Assembly: GCA_039545355.1 (NCBI GenBank)
Contig: BCJJ01000010.1
Location: 1,352,889-1,416,888, forward strand
Origin: Trichosporon coremiiforme
Lineage: Eukaryota; Basidiomycota; Tremellomycetes; Trichosporonales; Trichosporonaceae
Length of the DNA: 64,000 nucleotides
Reading direction: 5' to 3'
Under the pieces are notes generated by a model that was not told the origin of the DNA, ran no database searches, and was given only the letters and a program-made list of their open reading frames with translations. Shown here piece after piece: positions 1 through 10,235 of the stretch; position 1 is the stretch's first letter; each line of letters opens with the position of its first letter. A program made the position numbers and the translations under genes.

Positions 1-924
1 CGCGCACATTGTGGTGTCCTTCCCCGCCGAGCACATCCTGCACGTCGCCCTGAACAGGCCGCGGCAGTGGAACGCGCTGAACAGAGTCACGAACGAGGCC
101 CTCGACAAGCTGTGGGACTGGTACGAGGCCGAGCCGAGAATGCGGTGCGCGATCATGGGCACGACAACGGAGAGGGCGTTCTGTGCCGGTGGTGACTTGA
201 TCGAGATAGTGAGTTGCATTGCCTCTCCACCTTCCTCCCCTCTGGCTGCTTCCCCCTCGAAGGCTCGACGCTAGCTGGCGATTGACGTCTCGCTGGCACC
301 TCGCTGACACCCAGGGCAAGGGCATTTCCCCGATGCCGAAGAGCGGTACTGGGCTCGCCGGGCTCGCGCGGAGAAAGGTTAAGAAGCCGATCATCGCCGC
401 TCTCCGCGGCATCATTGTCGGAGGAGCCGTCGAGATGCTGACGAACCTCGACGTTGTTGTCGCCGGAGAAAGCGCAGTCCTGAGTCTGCCAGAGGCGAAG
501 AGGGGCGTGCCTGCTGGCGGCGGCGGTCTGCCACGGTTGGTCTACCTCGTTGGACGTCAGAAGAGTGAGTCTCTCCACCCGGCGCGAGCTGACCGCAGCC
601 GCCGAGTGGCTCATGACCGGCCGCGACATTCCCGCGCGCGAGGCCGAGCGCTGCGGACTCGTGAACTGCGTCGTGCCCGATGACGAGGTCGAGTCCACCG
701 CTCTGGACATTGCGAAACAGACCGTCGCCAACTCGCCCGACTCGGTACTGCTGCACTCCTGGGGTCTGCGGCTCGTCGAGGAGGAAATGGGCTTCGAACG
801 ACACATGGAGCGCTTCACCACGTCTGACAAGTACAAGATGGTGACGAGCGGGGAGAATTGGCGGGAGGGTATGAGCGCGTTCGCGGAGAAGAGGGCGCCG
901 AGGTGGGTCGACTCGAAGCTCTAG
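1..924 (+). CDS. Enoyl-CoA hydratase/isomerase (crotonase) family protein, 5' partial
   Basis: Crotonase-fold enzyme, probably a 2-enoyl-CoA hydratase of fatty-acid or branched-chain acyl-CoA breakdown. The frame is open to the left edge with no ATG, so the start lies outside the window. Exons read 1-208, 315-564 and 599-924. Exon 1 carries the CoA-binding and oxyanion-hole motif AFCAGGDL. Exon 2 carries GGAVEML and LPEAKRGV, which supply the two glutamates used by hydratases, followed by a Gly-rich turn. Exon 3 gives the helix TAEWLMTGRDIP and the C-terminal helices, ending DSKL. Intron 1 is 106 bases. Intron 2 is only 34 bases, with GTGAGT, a CTGAC branch site and CAG, and its removal gives a seamless GRQKTAEWL. 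The acyl-CoA substrate cannot be told from sequence. Confidence 0.85.
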
Positions 925-999
925 CCGCAGGCGGTCGTTCGGCAGGTTGTGGCTTGTGCTAGCGCACGACATAGAGACAATGCATAGATTTTGGGCTAC

Positions 1000-1675
1000 T
1001 CAGCCAGAACACGACAGGAACATGAACTTGTCGCGCATGATGCACGTCCCGCACCCTTGCGAACTGCAGTCGCTGTCGCGCGTGCAAGGCGTGTTCAGGC
1101 ACCACATCTGCACCGGCTGGCGCACCTGGGCAGGCACCGAGGGCTTCACCTGTTCTTTACTCTCCTTGCGCTCATCCTTGCTGTCCTCCTCATCCTCACT
1201 CTCCTTTGTGGCAGGGCTCTGGTTCCTACACTCAAAGGGCACCTTGGGCCACGCCTCCTCTCCCTGTTCGCGCTTCTCGCTCCTCGCCCTCTCGATGCGC
1301 TCATGCACGTCCTCGGTCAAGTTCCTCCCACAGATCTCACCCAGGTGCCCCGTCTTCGCGAACGAGTCCCAGTGCCCGAGAGACTCGAAGTAGGCCACTG
1401 TCGCTGGCCAGGTCACGACGGCGTGCTGGATCGCGTATCCTGCACTGTCGTAGCTGGTGAGCACGCCCCAGTCGTCAAAGTGCGCGAAACCGTGTCCGTC
1501 CGTGGCGCGCTTGATCGCGGCAGAGGCAGATTCGAGGGACGAGAAGCAGCTGGAGGATGCAAGGTTCGGAGAGTAGTCTGGGGTTAGCGCAGAAGAGAGA
1601 GGCAGATTTACCGATGGGCGTCGGGTGCGCCGAGACGGCGGCCGTGGCGAGGGCAAGGAGGACAGCGGCTTTCAT
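1000..1675 (-). CDS. Small secreted Cys-containing protein, unknown function
   Basis: Predicted 213-residue protein from exons 1675-1612 and 1577-1000, joined across a 34-base intron (GTAAAT...CCCCAG). It begins with a clear signal peptide (MKAAVLLALATAAVSAHP), so it should enter the secretory pathway. The middle has aromatic and charged residues (FDDWGVLTSYDSAGYAIQHA). A Lys/Glu-rich stretch around residues 130-165 looks disordered and is full of KR/RK pairs that could be processing sites. The C-terminus has six cysteines in about 30 residues (motif CSSQGCGTCIM), suggesting a small disulfide-bonded domain. I recognise no family; an effector-like or cell-wall protein is possible but unproven. 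Start chosen because it gives the signal peptide in good context. Confidence 0.75.
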
Positions 1676-2309
1676 TGCTGGAGTTGGGGCTAGTTGGCTA
1701 GTTGGCTAGTTCGCTGAAGACTGCGGGGGTTCTTATACACCTTCGGTCAGTGAGCACTCGTTTGCGGGCAGCGTGTGTTCTTCGGGAAATACATCGCGCA
1801 TGTGATCTGCCTCGCCGTCTCCATGACTACGTGTGGAATCCAATCTTGTCTCGGGCGATCTGAGAAGTGGAGAGTCATCCTGGTCAGACAGCATAGAACA
1901 TAGGTCACTCAGTGTTCACCAGGATAGCAACTCAGCACCCAGGCACGCTCCCGCCGACCCCACAGAAGCATCTACTTGCTTCCTGGCGTGAGAGAGAAGC
2001 CGGCGTGCAGGTAAGGGATGTCGGAGTCAGCATCAAGATGCGTGGGAGTTGGAGGAACGAGTGACCCAGGACAAGGGAGTGCTGGAGCCAAACCTTATTT
2101 CTATCCGCTGCTGATGTCAACAGACTGCGAAGGGCTCGGTCCGAGATGCATCAGGTGACTCCGACCCTCATTCCACCACAAACGTTCATGACAGGTCACC
2201 GCAGCCGGACCTCGCCTTATCCACTCTGCCCCCAAGTGCCGAGTACGACTATCGACCCTAACTCATCTCCGAGGCCGTGTACGCGACGCGCAGTGACTCT
2301 GTGGCGGCC
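1676..2309 (+). other. Intergenic, no gene recognised
   Basis: This holds the upstream region of the secreted-protein gene at 1675. A short direct repeat (TAGTTGGCTAGTTGGCTAGT) at about 1691-1710 lies 16-35 bases upstream of its ATG. The rest has only stop-broken frames. The frame that becomes coding-like after about 2262 cannot be traced further upstream. Confidence 0.5.
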
Positions 2310-2594
2310 ATGAAGGGACTGAGGCGGATTTTTTACAACTGGCTGAGGACGGGTCCCTGTGTGGCCCTGTGGAAGGGAGGGAGGGAACGCCGGAGGCCGA
2401 GATACCTCGAGCTTGCGGAAGGTGCGAAGGAGCTGCCGGATATCGTGTAGGACAGGTTTGAAATGGCGAGGGAGAAGGACGAGGCGGGGCTGGAGGCGTG
2501 GCCGGAGGAACCTTGGGCTGAGAGGCCAGAGGATCCGAATGCCAGCTTGCCGGCTCGAGTTTACTCGATTCAAGAAGAGTCTCCAGGTCAGTAG
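2310..2594 (+). pseudogene. Coding-like relic interrupted by an in-frame amber codon
   Basis: Read from the ATG at 2310, this frame gives 46 residues rich in charged and aromatic amino acids (KGLRRIFYNWLRTGP), then TAG at 2448-2450. It then continues in the same frame for 47 more equally protein-like residues (DRFEMAREKDEAGLEAWPEE) to TAG at 2592. The frame is also open backwards to about 2262. A CAG-to-TAG change would explain the internal stop (ELPDIV-stop-DRFEMA). No intron with usable splice sites removes it. I recognise no family. It is either a decaying gene or the surviving exon of one; the opposite-strand frames look like shadows. Confidence 0.45.
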
Positions 2595-2707
2595 GATGCA
2601 TGCATCAGTGTACCACCAGGCAACGTAGGGTCCCACATAGATACATGGCATGGTTAGAGTACATACAAGTGATGATGCGATAGATCTAAACGTCTATTCC
2701 CTAGCTC

Positions 2708-3517
2708 CTATCGGCGGAGGGCCTTCTGCTTCTTCGCCGCTGGCTCCTCCTCAGCGGGCGCATATCGCGCAACGCCCATCCAGTATCCGGCCCAGTACTG
2801 CGCGTTCAGCGCGTAGCCCAGCGCCGTCTCGCGGGACACAGGTGAGGCGTCCCAGTGTCCCCTCGGGGGAGGATAGGCGAGCCCGGCATCAGCGGACGGA
2901 GCCTCGGCTTGCGGGGCAGCAAGGGCAGTCTCGGGCGCCTCCCACTCCTCCTCCACGCCCTCATATCCCGGCCACTCCAGCTCGTCATACCCGCCCTCGT
3001 CCTCGCCCCGCGCATCACCCTCAGCGGCCGCCTCGCGCTGCTCTTCTTCCCCCTCCATCGCGTCGTCCACGGGTTCAGGCGACGCGGGACGGTACGTCGG
3101 GGAGGAAGCGCGATCAACCTGCGGCGTGAACGTCGACGCAGAGTACGGGTTCGGCGCCGGGGACGCTTCCGATCCGTTCGCGTACGGGTTCTTCTTCCGC
3201 TTCTTGATGCGGGTCTCCTTCTCGGGCGGTTTCGAGGCCGTGTACCATCTGGTATGTCAGTTTGAGGCTCCAAAACTCTCAGCTGTTATCTCTACTTACG
3301 ACGAGTCGTACGCCGTCGCCCCCGGTAATGGCTGGCCCTTAGCCAATGCCGCGGTCGCCTTGTCGAGCCAACTGCCTGGTCCGGGGTTGTGGATCTGGTT
3401 GTCAGTTTGAGCGAGGTCGAGCTAACTCACGTGGAACTCTAGGAGGGACGCATCGTAGGCGTTGATGAGTTCGCGGTCGTCCCACGCGCCCTTGTCAAAG
3501 GACAGGACGTTGGTCAT
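2708..3517 (-). CDS. SMN1: Survival motor neuron (SMN) homologue, Tudor-less
   Basis: Core subunit of the SMN complex, which loads Sm proteins onto spliceosomal snRNAs. Exons 3517-3431, 3394-3300 and 3248-2708 give 240 residues. Residues 13-29 (WDDRELINAYDASLLEFH) match the Gemin2-binding helix of SMN. Residues about 202-223 (TALGYALNAQYWAGYWMGV) form the C-terminal YG-box with its alternating Tyr/Gly spacing, used for oligomerisation. The region between is basic, then acidic and Pro-rich, with no Tudor domain, as in the short fission-yeast Smn1. Introns are 36 and 51 bases. It is divergent from the CstF-64 gene with 219 bases between start codons. The start gives the Gemin2 helix at the expected distance from the N-terminus. 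Confidence 0.88.
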
Positions 3518-3736
3518 GGCCGTGTCCAGGGGTGCGATGATGTCAACTGCTGCCAGTCGAAATCTCGAAAGCACTCAGCTAGCTCTGTTGTTATCATTTT
3601 GCCTCCGTTGCCGCCGACCTCGAAGCGTCCACCACGTGGAAATACTTCCGCCGTCATGACCGCAACGCTGAAATCATCGCGACCGGGTAACAATAATGCA
3701 GCGAGCTAGCTCTCAAGCATCCATCCACAAGACACC
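3518..3736. promoter_or_regulatory. Shared divergent promoter of SMN and CstF-64 genes
   Basis: The 219 bases between the two start codons must hold both promoters, so the two RNA-processing genes are potentially co-expressed. I see no clear TATA box. The region is mixed in composition, with a short T-rich run at 3589-3604. Confidence 0.6.
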
Positions 3737-4934
3737 ATGCCGCCTCCCGCTACCCAGGTGTCGCGCACCGTCTTCGTCGCCAACATCCCCTACGATGTGT
3801 CCGAGGAGCAGATTGCCAGCGTCTTCTCCGAGGTCGGCCCCGTAGCCAATGTCGAGTGAGCCTACACTCCCCTTCTCATGCTAACGCCAGAATCAAGTTT
3901 GACGCGCAAACAGGAAAGAGCAAGGGATATGCCTTTGTGCAGTTTTATGGTGAGAGTAAAGGGATGGACTGCGAGCTGACGGGCAGACCAGGCGACGGCG
4001 CACAGCGCGGTGCGGAATCTGCAGGACGTGCCGATCAATGGACGGCCGGTGCGCATCGAGCTCTCAACGGACGACGGGGGGCGGCGGCGTGGCCCACCTC
4101 CGCGCGGCGGAGCAGGCGGCAGTTTTAACAGGGACATGTCGCCTTCGGTGGGAGGAATGGACATGAGCGCCTTGCCGGCGGGAAGGGAGGCGCCGCCGGG
4201 CCAGAAGGCGACGGATGCGATCAGCAAGACGCTCGCGGAGATGAACCCGGGCGAGATGCAGCGCGTCATGGCCGACATGAAGGCGCTGGTCACGGCTCAG
4301 CCGGAGCAGGCTCGCCAATTACTCGCCGACCGCCCGCAGCTCGCCTACGCCCTCTTCCAGGCTATGCTGCTGCTCAACATTGTCGACCCCTCCGTGCTTC
4401 AGCGCATCCAGCCCCTCCCCGGCCAGAACCCGGGCAACCCCACCGCTCCCGCTTGGGGAGGCGCCCCGCCTGCTGGCGGATACCCGCCCTTTCCTGCTTC
4501 TGGCGCTGCTGCGCCTCCAGCAGCGGCGCCGGCTGCAGGTGGAAACCCCCCGTATCCCCCAGCTGCGGCTGGTGGTGGCTACGGACGCCCTCCTCCGCCG
4601 CAGAACTATCCTCCTCAGCAGGGATACGGTGGCGCAGCAGGCGGATACGGCGCGCCCCCTCCCCCGCCAGCCGCTTCTGGGCCGCCGCCTCTCCCGCCTG
4701 CGACGCAGGCGGCCCTCGCCGGCCTCCCCGAGGACCAGAAGGTACGTCTAGCTTCCGCGAAGAGCTTCACAGCTAACAACCAGCAAATGCTCGTGCAGGT
4801 CCTTCAGCTCACGCAGGAGCAGATCAACGCGCTCGACCCAGCCCAGCAGGCGAGCGTCAAGCAGCTTGTAAGTTAAGGCGATGCGCTTGTAAACTGACAT
4901 TCAGCGGCAGCAGTTCCTCGGCGCGTCTGCGTAA
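3737..4934 (+). CDS. Cleavage stimulation factor 64-kDa subunit homologue (CstF-64/Rna15)
   Basis: RNA-binding subunit of the mRNA 3'-end cleavage machinery; it recognises G/U-rich elements downstream of the poly(A) site in the nucleus. Exons 3737-3855, 3891-3949, 3987-4741, 4784-4867 and 4905-4934 give 348 residues. An N-terminal RRM (residues about 10-85) has RNP2 VFVANI and RNP1 KGYAFVQF. The CstF-77-binding hinge follows (EMQRVMADMKALVTAQPEQA...LLNIVDP). Then come a Pro/Gly/Ala-rich linker and the C-terminal three-helix domain (LPEDQKQMLVQVLQLTQEQI) ending QQFLGASA. Four introns of 35, 37, 42 and 37 bases all have CTRAC-type branch sites. It converges on the Get3 gene, with 107 bases between stop codons. 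Confidence 0.92.
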
Positions 4935-5041
4935 TATGATTAGACTGTAGTAGACTTGGCTCTGTTCCTTGGCAATATGCAACCATGTAGCAACGTGCCT
5001 GTTCATCTGCATTAATCTACATCTGCGTACTGAATGTGCAT

Positions 5042-6260
5042 CTAGTTAGCCGCGTCGGGGTCATCGGGGATGTCCTCGAGTTTCTGGACCTCTCCGGGCT
5101 CGTAGGGCTTGACGAGGAGCTCGGAGAACTTCTTGAGGTTGTCGCTTCCGCGGACCTCATGCGTGAGGAGCGGGAGGAGGACGATGTGGAAGTAGTCGTC
5201 GTAGAGATCGTACGCCTCCTTGAGGTACTTCTGCTGCATCTTGTAGCGGACCGAGCACTGGTCGCAGTGATCACCCTTCTTGGGGTAGAGGAGTTGGTTG
5301 ACGACAATGTTGTGCGTGTCGATACCGTATTTGGTGAGTTCCTGGATCAGGCGCTCCGTCTCGTACAGCGAGAGGAACTCGGAGATGCACACGCACACGA
5401 ATGTCGTCAGGTCCGCGTCCTTGAACTGCGTGTTGACCTCGGTGATCGTCTCACGCATCTGCTCGAGCTTGGCGAACATGTCCTCCTGGGCGCCGGCCTG
5501 GCCGCCGAACATGGAGCTCATCTGCGAGATCATGGGTCCGAAACGGCCAGAGAGCTGAGACAGCTTTCCGAGCGCCTTCTCGAGCACAGAAGGGAAGGAG
5601 AGGAATCGCAAAGTGTGGCCCGTCGGCGCTGTGTCGAACACGATGACGCTGAACTCCATGCTCTTCACGTGCTTCATGACCTCGGCGAAACCCATGGCCT
5701 CGTCGACTCCCGGGATAGCGAACGCGAGGTCCTGCATCATTCCGCCCATCGCACCGCCCTGGTCGCTGTTCTCGATCATCTCCTGCATCGAGCTGTTCGG
5801 GTCGATCTCCATCGCGTACAGGTTGTCGAACCCGTTCACCTTGGTTGCGTCCTTGCCGAACTTTTGGGCGAACGCGTCAGACAGGTTGTGCGCCGGGTCT
5901 GTGGACTGAGGGTTAGCTGAGCTGTCGAGGAGAGCATAGCAGAGATGCAGAGCCTGGGTCACTCACGATAAGGAGGACGCTCTCGCGGACCTTGGACAGC
6001 TGGATCGCGAGCGAGCATGACGTCGTCGTCTTTCCGACACCTCCCTTTCCACCTGGTGGTGTCAGCTTAAAATGCTACAGCGAAGCTGAGCGGCAAGGCT
6101 TATCAGCGTCCATCGAACTGCCTCGAAAGGTAGTGCGTCGGAAGCGCTGCTTGCCCGCCCCAACCTTGTACTCACCGCAGAAGATCCACTTGAGGCTCTT
6201 CTGGTCGAGGATGTTCTGGAGTGTGGGATCGAGGGGACCCTCTGAGCCGGCGTCGGACAT
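5042..6260 (-). CDS. GET3: Get3/ASNA1-type ATPase for tail-anchored proteins
   Basis: Cytosolic ATPase that carries tail-anchored membrane proteins to the ER receptor Get1/Get2. Exons 6260-6176, 6052-5967 and 5905-5042 give 344 residues, the usual length. Visible motifs are the deviant P-loop GGKGGVGKT, switch [13 protein letters not shown], switch [13 protein letters not shown], a Met-rich client-binding region ([10 protein letters not shown]...[11 protein letters not shown]) and the Zn-binding CDQC that forms the dimer. Intron 1 (123 bases) splits the first P-loop Gly codon; intron 2 is 61 bases. A CACGTG site lies upstream at 6457. Confidence 0.96.
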
Positions 6261-7643
6261 GGTGGCTGGAGTGTAATGGATTGGGGGAGGTGTAGATGGC
6301 GTTGACGACAGCGTCGAGCAAAGATCGAGACCAGGCCAGGTGCCAGCAGTCGAAGGTGGAGGTCGGAGCATGCCCGGCCCCGCATATGCCTACTCGGTGT
6401 ATCCTCGGCGAAGCCCACGGCGCGTCATCGAACCCTCTGGTAGGCACAAAGCAAGTCACGTGATGTCGTCTTTGGAAGGTCAGCCGTGGGAGACTGGACC
6501 GCAGTATGTTATCCCTGGTTTCGAGCGCGTCTTCTGAGTTCTGACCGAGTCAACTACCAAGTCCCTCCGACCCCGAAGCGACGTGATACCCGCGGCGTGC
6601 ACTCGCTCCATTGATCAGCCGGTCCTCGGGCTCAGTGGCTGTCGGCTGCGCGCTGCTTCACATACTTGCGCTGTGAAGTCGCTCCACTGGGTGGAAACAC
6701 TCGCCTATCTCGATAGCCTGATCAGCGCCAAGCGACCCAGCCGACGTTAGCTCCGGCGTTCTCCTTCACCTGCGCGCACACCCTCCGTTCTGCGATACAC
6801 GCCTGGGGTTGATCGTAGAAACGTGTTTGATGACACGGAACTTGTCCGATGTCAATACTTCATGGGGTAGAATAACGCTGCGTCAGCGATATGCTGTGCC
6901 CCTCATTGGTGATTCCCGATTCCTAGCTACGGACCCAGCCGAGTACCTCTTCGGCCATGAAGTCGGGCTTAGTGGTGTCCACGCTCCCATGCCCCGTTGC
7001 GCGCTGCGAGATCCAGAACTGATCGAGGTGCATACCGCTCTCCGGTCATTTGGGTGGCGAGTGTTGCGTGATTGGCTGGTGGAGTCGGACCGGCTAAGAT
7101 ACGGATGGGGCTGTGCAGATTCAGCATTCAGCAGCGGTCGAGATACGGCTTCTACGGCGTACACGGGACCTGAGCTGGCCGGCTCATATAGGTGATGGGA
7201 GCAGGTCATGCGCGTCGCACGGGGAAGATTCTGAATGCATGAGAGCAAAGTGGTCGCGTGAGCAGCAGCCTGGCACTGAGTCTGGGGCTATGACGAAATG
7301 GCTCTGCCAGGGCACAAACGGGCACGGCGCCCTGGGTGGCAACCGGACACCCACGCATGGCCAACCAGCAACCGAGACCACATGGCATGCTGAAGCACCC
7401 GACAGCCGTACACCGATCTCCATGACTTTGCCTTGGCTACCTCCTTGCTGTTGTTGCTTACTTCGGCGACACCATCCTTTCAACTTTCCTCTCCACCATA
7501 CAATCCGGTCACTTTACGTCCATCAGCTCACCACTTTGCCCATCATTCCACTCCGACCAGTCCCCCGCGCCGCCCCGCACACGCTCGCCGCCATCTGACA
7601 ACCTCTCCCGCGACTTCATCGGCGTTTGGTGGCGACATCCGAC
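6261..7643. other. Intergenic region between Get3 and the exchanger gene
   Basis: No convincing gene in 1.4 kb; it should hold the promoters of both divergent genes. The only element I can name is the CACGTG palindrome near the Get3 side. Frames such as the one at 6809-7195 lack family features and look like chance. Confidence 0.5.
6456..6463. promoter_or_regulatory. TCACGTGA E-box (Cbf1-type site)
   Basis: A perfect 8-base palindrome about 196 bases upstream of the Get3 ATG. TCACGTGA is the classical binding site of Cbf1-like bHLH factors in fungi. Its use here is inferred from position only. Confidence 0.45.
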
Positions 7644-10235
7644 ATGGCCCCTCCCTCTCTCCAGGCCAGGGCACGCCGACCGCAGCGGCCGGGCCGACTG
7701 CTCGCCGCTGTCGCTGTCGGTGTGACTCTTCTGTTGACAGCATCTCTCTCACGATCACACGATGAGCGCGTCGCGCGCCTCGCGAAGCGCTTCGTCGAGG
7801 GGTCAACGGACGAGAAGAATGTCGGTACTCTGTTTGGGATCGATTACGACGATCTGTACGCGCACACCCCGCCGGCGCTCCAACCGGTGTTTGTCGTGTT
7901 CCTCTGCCTCATCTTACTGGTACTATTCTGCAGCATCTCGATCACGGCGAGCGACTTCTTCTGTCCGAATCTGGCGACGATCGCGGCGTATCTTGGGCTG
8001 AGCGAGACGACTGCGGGCGTGACGCTGCTCGCATTCGGCAACGGGTCGCCCGACGTCTTCTCCACCTTTGCCTCGGTCAAGAGCGGCACGTTCGGCCTCG
8101 CCATCGGCGAGCTCATCGGCGCCGCGAGCTTCATCACATCCATCGTCGTCGGCAGCATCGCCCTCGTGCAGCCGTTCCACGTCCCGCGGCACGCCTTCGT
8201 CCGTGACAGCCTATTCTTCATCTGCGCCGTCATCCTGTTAATGGTTGTGCTCGCCGACGGCAAACTGACGCTGCGCGAGAGCGGCTCCATGGTCCTGCTT
8301 TACATCTTCTACGTTGCCGTCGTCGTCATGGGTAACTGGTACTTGTCGCGCAAGCGCCGCGAGATGGACTACGCCGAGCTTGGCTGGAAGCGCCCCGACG
8401 AGGAGCAGGAGGTCGAGACGATCGACGCCGACCCGCAGCTCGTTCCGCAGCCGACGCCGTCCGCCATGTCCTCCCGTCGTGGCAGCGCGAGCCGGCGCGA
8501 CGACGATGACGACGTTGAGGACACGCCGGCGCGCGCCAACTTCTCGCTCCTCGGTGCCGTCGAGTTCCGCGACGTTGTCAACTCGCTCCGCCGTGAGATG
8601 AACACGCCGACCGGATCGCCACTTTCGTCCCGCCCCAACTCGCCTATCAGCCCTTGGGACGGCGAAGAGCCCAGTTACTTCCATCACCACCATCACCACA
8701 GGCACCGCCGCACGAGCGGTAGCATCGCTCTCGAGCAGACCCTCGTCCGCCGCGTCTCGGGTAGAAACCGTAGTGGGTCGCTTCACCCGAACTGGACAAC
8801 GCGCCGCGCTGGATCAGGCGACGAGACCGCCGCTAGCGCTCCTTCCCATGCCCTCCTCGAGTCTGTTCCCGGATCGCCGAGCCAGCCCGAGTCTCTGCCC
8901 CTCTCGTCCCTTCAGCCCTCCGGCGGCCCCGCGAAGCGCTCCTCGAACCTGTCGCGCACGTCGCTCCCGGCCCTCAAGATCCCGGCCCGCAGCCCTGCCC
9001 TCCCAGCTGTCGACATCACGAGCCCCAGCGATCCAAATGATGGCGCGACCAGCAGCGGCGTCATGAGCAGTGGCCGCAGTACCGGCCCCTCCCCTCGGCT
9101 GGATGGAGGCGCTCCGTCCCCGATCCCGCGCCTGGACCTGGTCACACCGGAAGGCGAGACCGAGCCGATTCCTCTTACTAGGACGACGACGTTCGGCTCG
9201 ATCGTCGAGGCGGGTCGGGCAGCGAACGACTGGATGCGCGCCGTGCTGTGCATCCTGTTCCCGTCTTTGCAGCACTTCCGCGAGAAGTCGTTACTCGGCA
9301 AGGGGCTCGCAATGCTCAGCACGCCGGCCATTTTCTTGCTGACCATCACGCTGCCGGTCGTCGACGACGGACGCATGGATGAGGGGGGCATTGCACTCCC
9401 CGATGACGATGAGCCGCTTCCCCGCCACAACGACGAGGAGGAGGAGGTCGAACACATGTACGAACAGGGCGTGGCTGTCTCCCTGGCCAATGTGCGGCGC
9501 CACTCACAGGCGCCCTCCGAGTGCCCCTCGGAGTGCGAGAGCGAGTGCTCCGAGCTGTCGCTCGTGCAGTTCACGCCCGCGCTCGCGGCAGCGCAGTGCA
9601 TCTGCGGCCCGCTCGTGTGCGCCTACCTTGTCTTTCAGGAGGAGCCGTACCTCACCTGGGTTCTGCTGGGCTGCGGGCTGGGTGGCGGAGTCTGCGCTGT
9701 AATCACGTACATCTGCTCGACAGACGGACACACGCAGCCGTGGCGATTGGTGCGGTGCGTCGCCGGCTTTGCGTGCAGCACGGTGTGGATAGCTTCGATT
9801 GCCGACGAAGTCGTTGCCGTGCTCCGCACGTTCGGCGAGATCTTCGGCCTGTCTGACGCCATTATCGGCCTCACCATCTTCGCCGTGGGCAACTCTCTTG
9901 CCGACCTGGTCGCGAACGTGACCATTGCTCAGTTTGCGCCGAACATGGCCTACGCGGCTTGTTTCGGCGGACCCATGCTGAACCTCCTCCTCGGAGTCGG
10001 AGGAAGTGGCAGCTATTGGATCCTGAGGAGCAGGGAGCATGCCCCCGTTCGCATTCACTTCAGCCCGACGCTGTGGGTCTCTGCTGTTGGTCTCATTGCC
10101 ATTCTCGTCACGACCGCGGTCGTCGTGCCCCTGAACAAGTACAGGATCGACAAGAAGTGGGCCGCGGTCCTGCTCGTCGCGTACGCGAGTCTCATGACAT
10201 TAAACGTCATTGTCGAGATCAAGACGGGCAAGTGA
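7644..10235 (+). CDS. Cation/Ca2+ exchanger of the CCX/NCLX type
   Basis: Membrane antiporter expected to move Ca2+ against Na+, K+ or H+ across an endomembrane. It is a single 863-residue exon. An N-terminal hydrophobic segment (about 18-37) precedes two sodium/calcium-exchanger halves. The first half (about 80-250) has alpha-1 motif AFGNGSPDVFSTFAS. The second (about 665-863) has alpha-2 motif AVGNSLADLVANV. Between them lies a roughly 300-residue Ser/Pro-rich cytosolic loop with a His run and many SP/TP sites, likely phosphorylated. The first in-frame ATG is 7644; codons upstream are TTG and GTG. The calcipressin gene follows on the same strand. Which ions and which membrane cannot be read from sequence. 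Confidence 0.92.
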   Translation: MAPPSLQARARRPQRPGRLLAAVAVGVTLLLTASLSRSHDERVARLAKRFVEGSTDEKNVGTLFGIDYDDLYAHTPPALQPVFVVFLCLILLVLFCSISITASDFFCPNLATIAAYLGLSETTAGVTLLAFGNGSPDVFSTFASVKSGTFGLAIGELIGAASFITSIVVGSIALVQPFHVPRHAFVRDSLFFICAVILLMVVLADGKLTLRESGSMVLLYIFYVAVVVMGNWYLSRKRREMDYAELGWKRPDEEQEVETIDADPQLVPQPTPSAMSSRRGSASRRDDDDDVEDTPARANFSLLGAVEFRDVVNSLRREMNTPTGSPLSSRPNSPISPWDGEEPSYFHHHHHHRHRRTSGSIALEQTLVRRVSGRNRSGSLHPNWTTRRAGSGDETAASAPSHALLESVPGSPSQPESLPLSSLQPSGGPAKRSSNLSRTSLPALKIPARSPALPAVDITSPSDPNDGATSSGVMSSGRSTGPSPRLDGGAPSPIPRLDLVTPEGETEPIPLTRTTTFGSIVEAGRAANDWMRAVLCILFPSLQHFREKSLLGKGLAMLSTPAIFLLTITLPVVDDGRMDEGGIALPDDDEPLPRHNDEEEEVEHMYEQGVAVSLANVRRHSQAPSECPSECESECSELSLVQFTPALAAAQCICGPLVCAYLVFQEEPYLTWVLLGCGLGGGVCAVITYICSTDGHTQPWRLVRCVAGFACSTVWIASIADEVVAVLRTFGEIFGLSDAIIGLTIFAVGNSLADLVANVTIAQFAPNMAYAACFGGPMLNLLLGVGGSGSYWILRSREHAPVRIHFSPTLWVSAVGLIAILVTTAVVVPLNKYRIDKKWAAVLLVAYASLMTLNVIVEIKTGK

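Noticed and set aside
5036..5920. 294-codon plus-strand open frame
   Set aside because: Antisense shadow of the Get3 gene.
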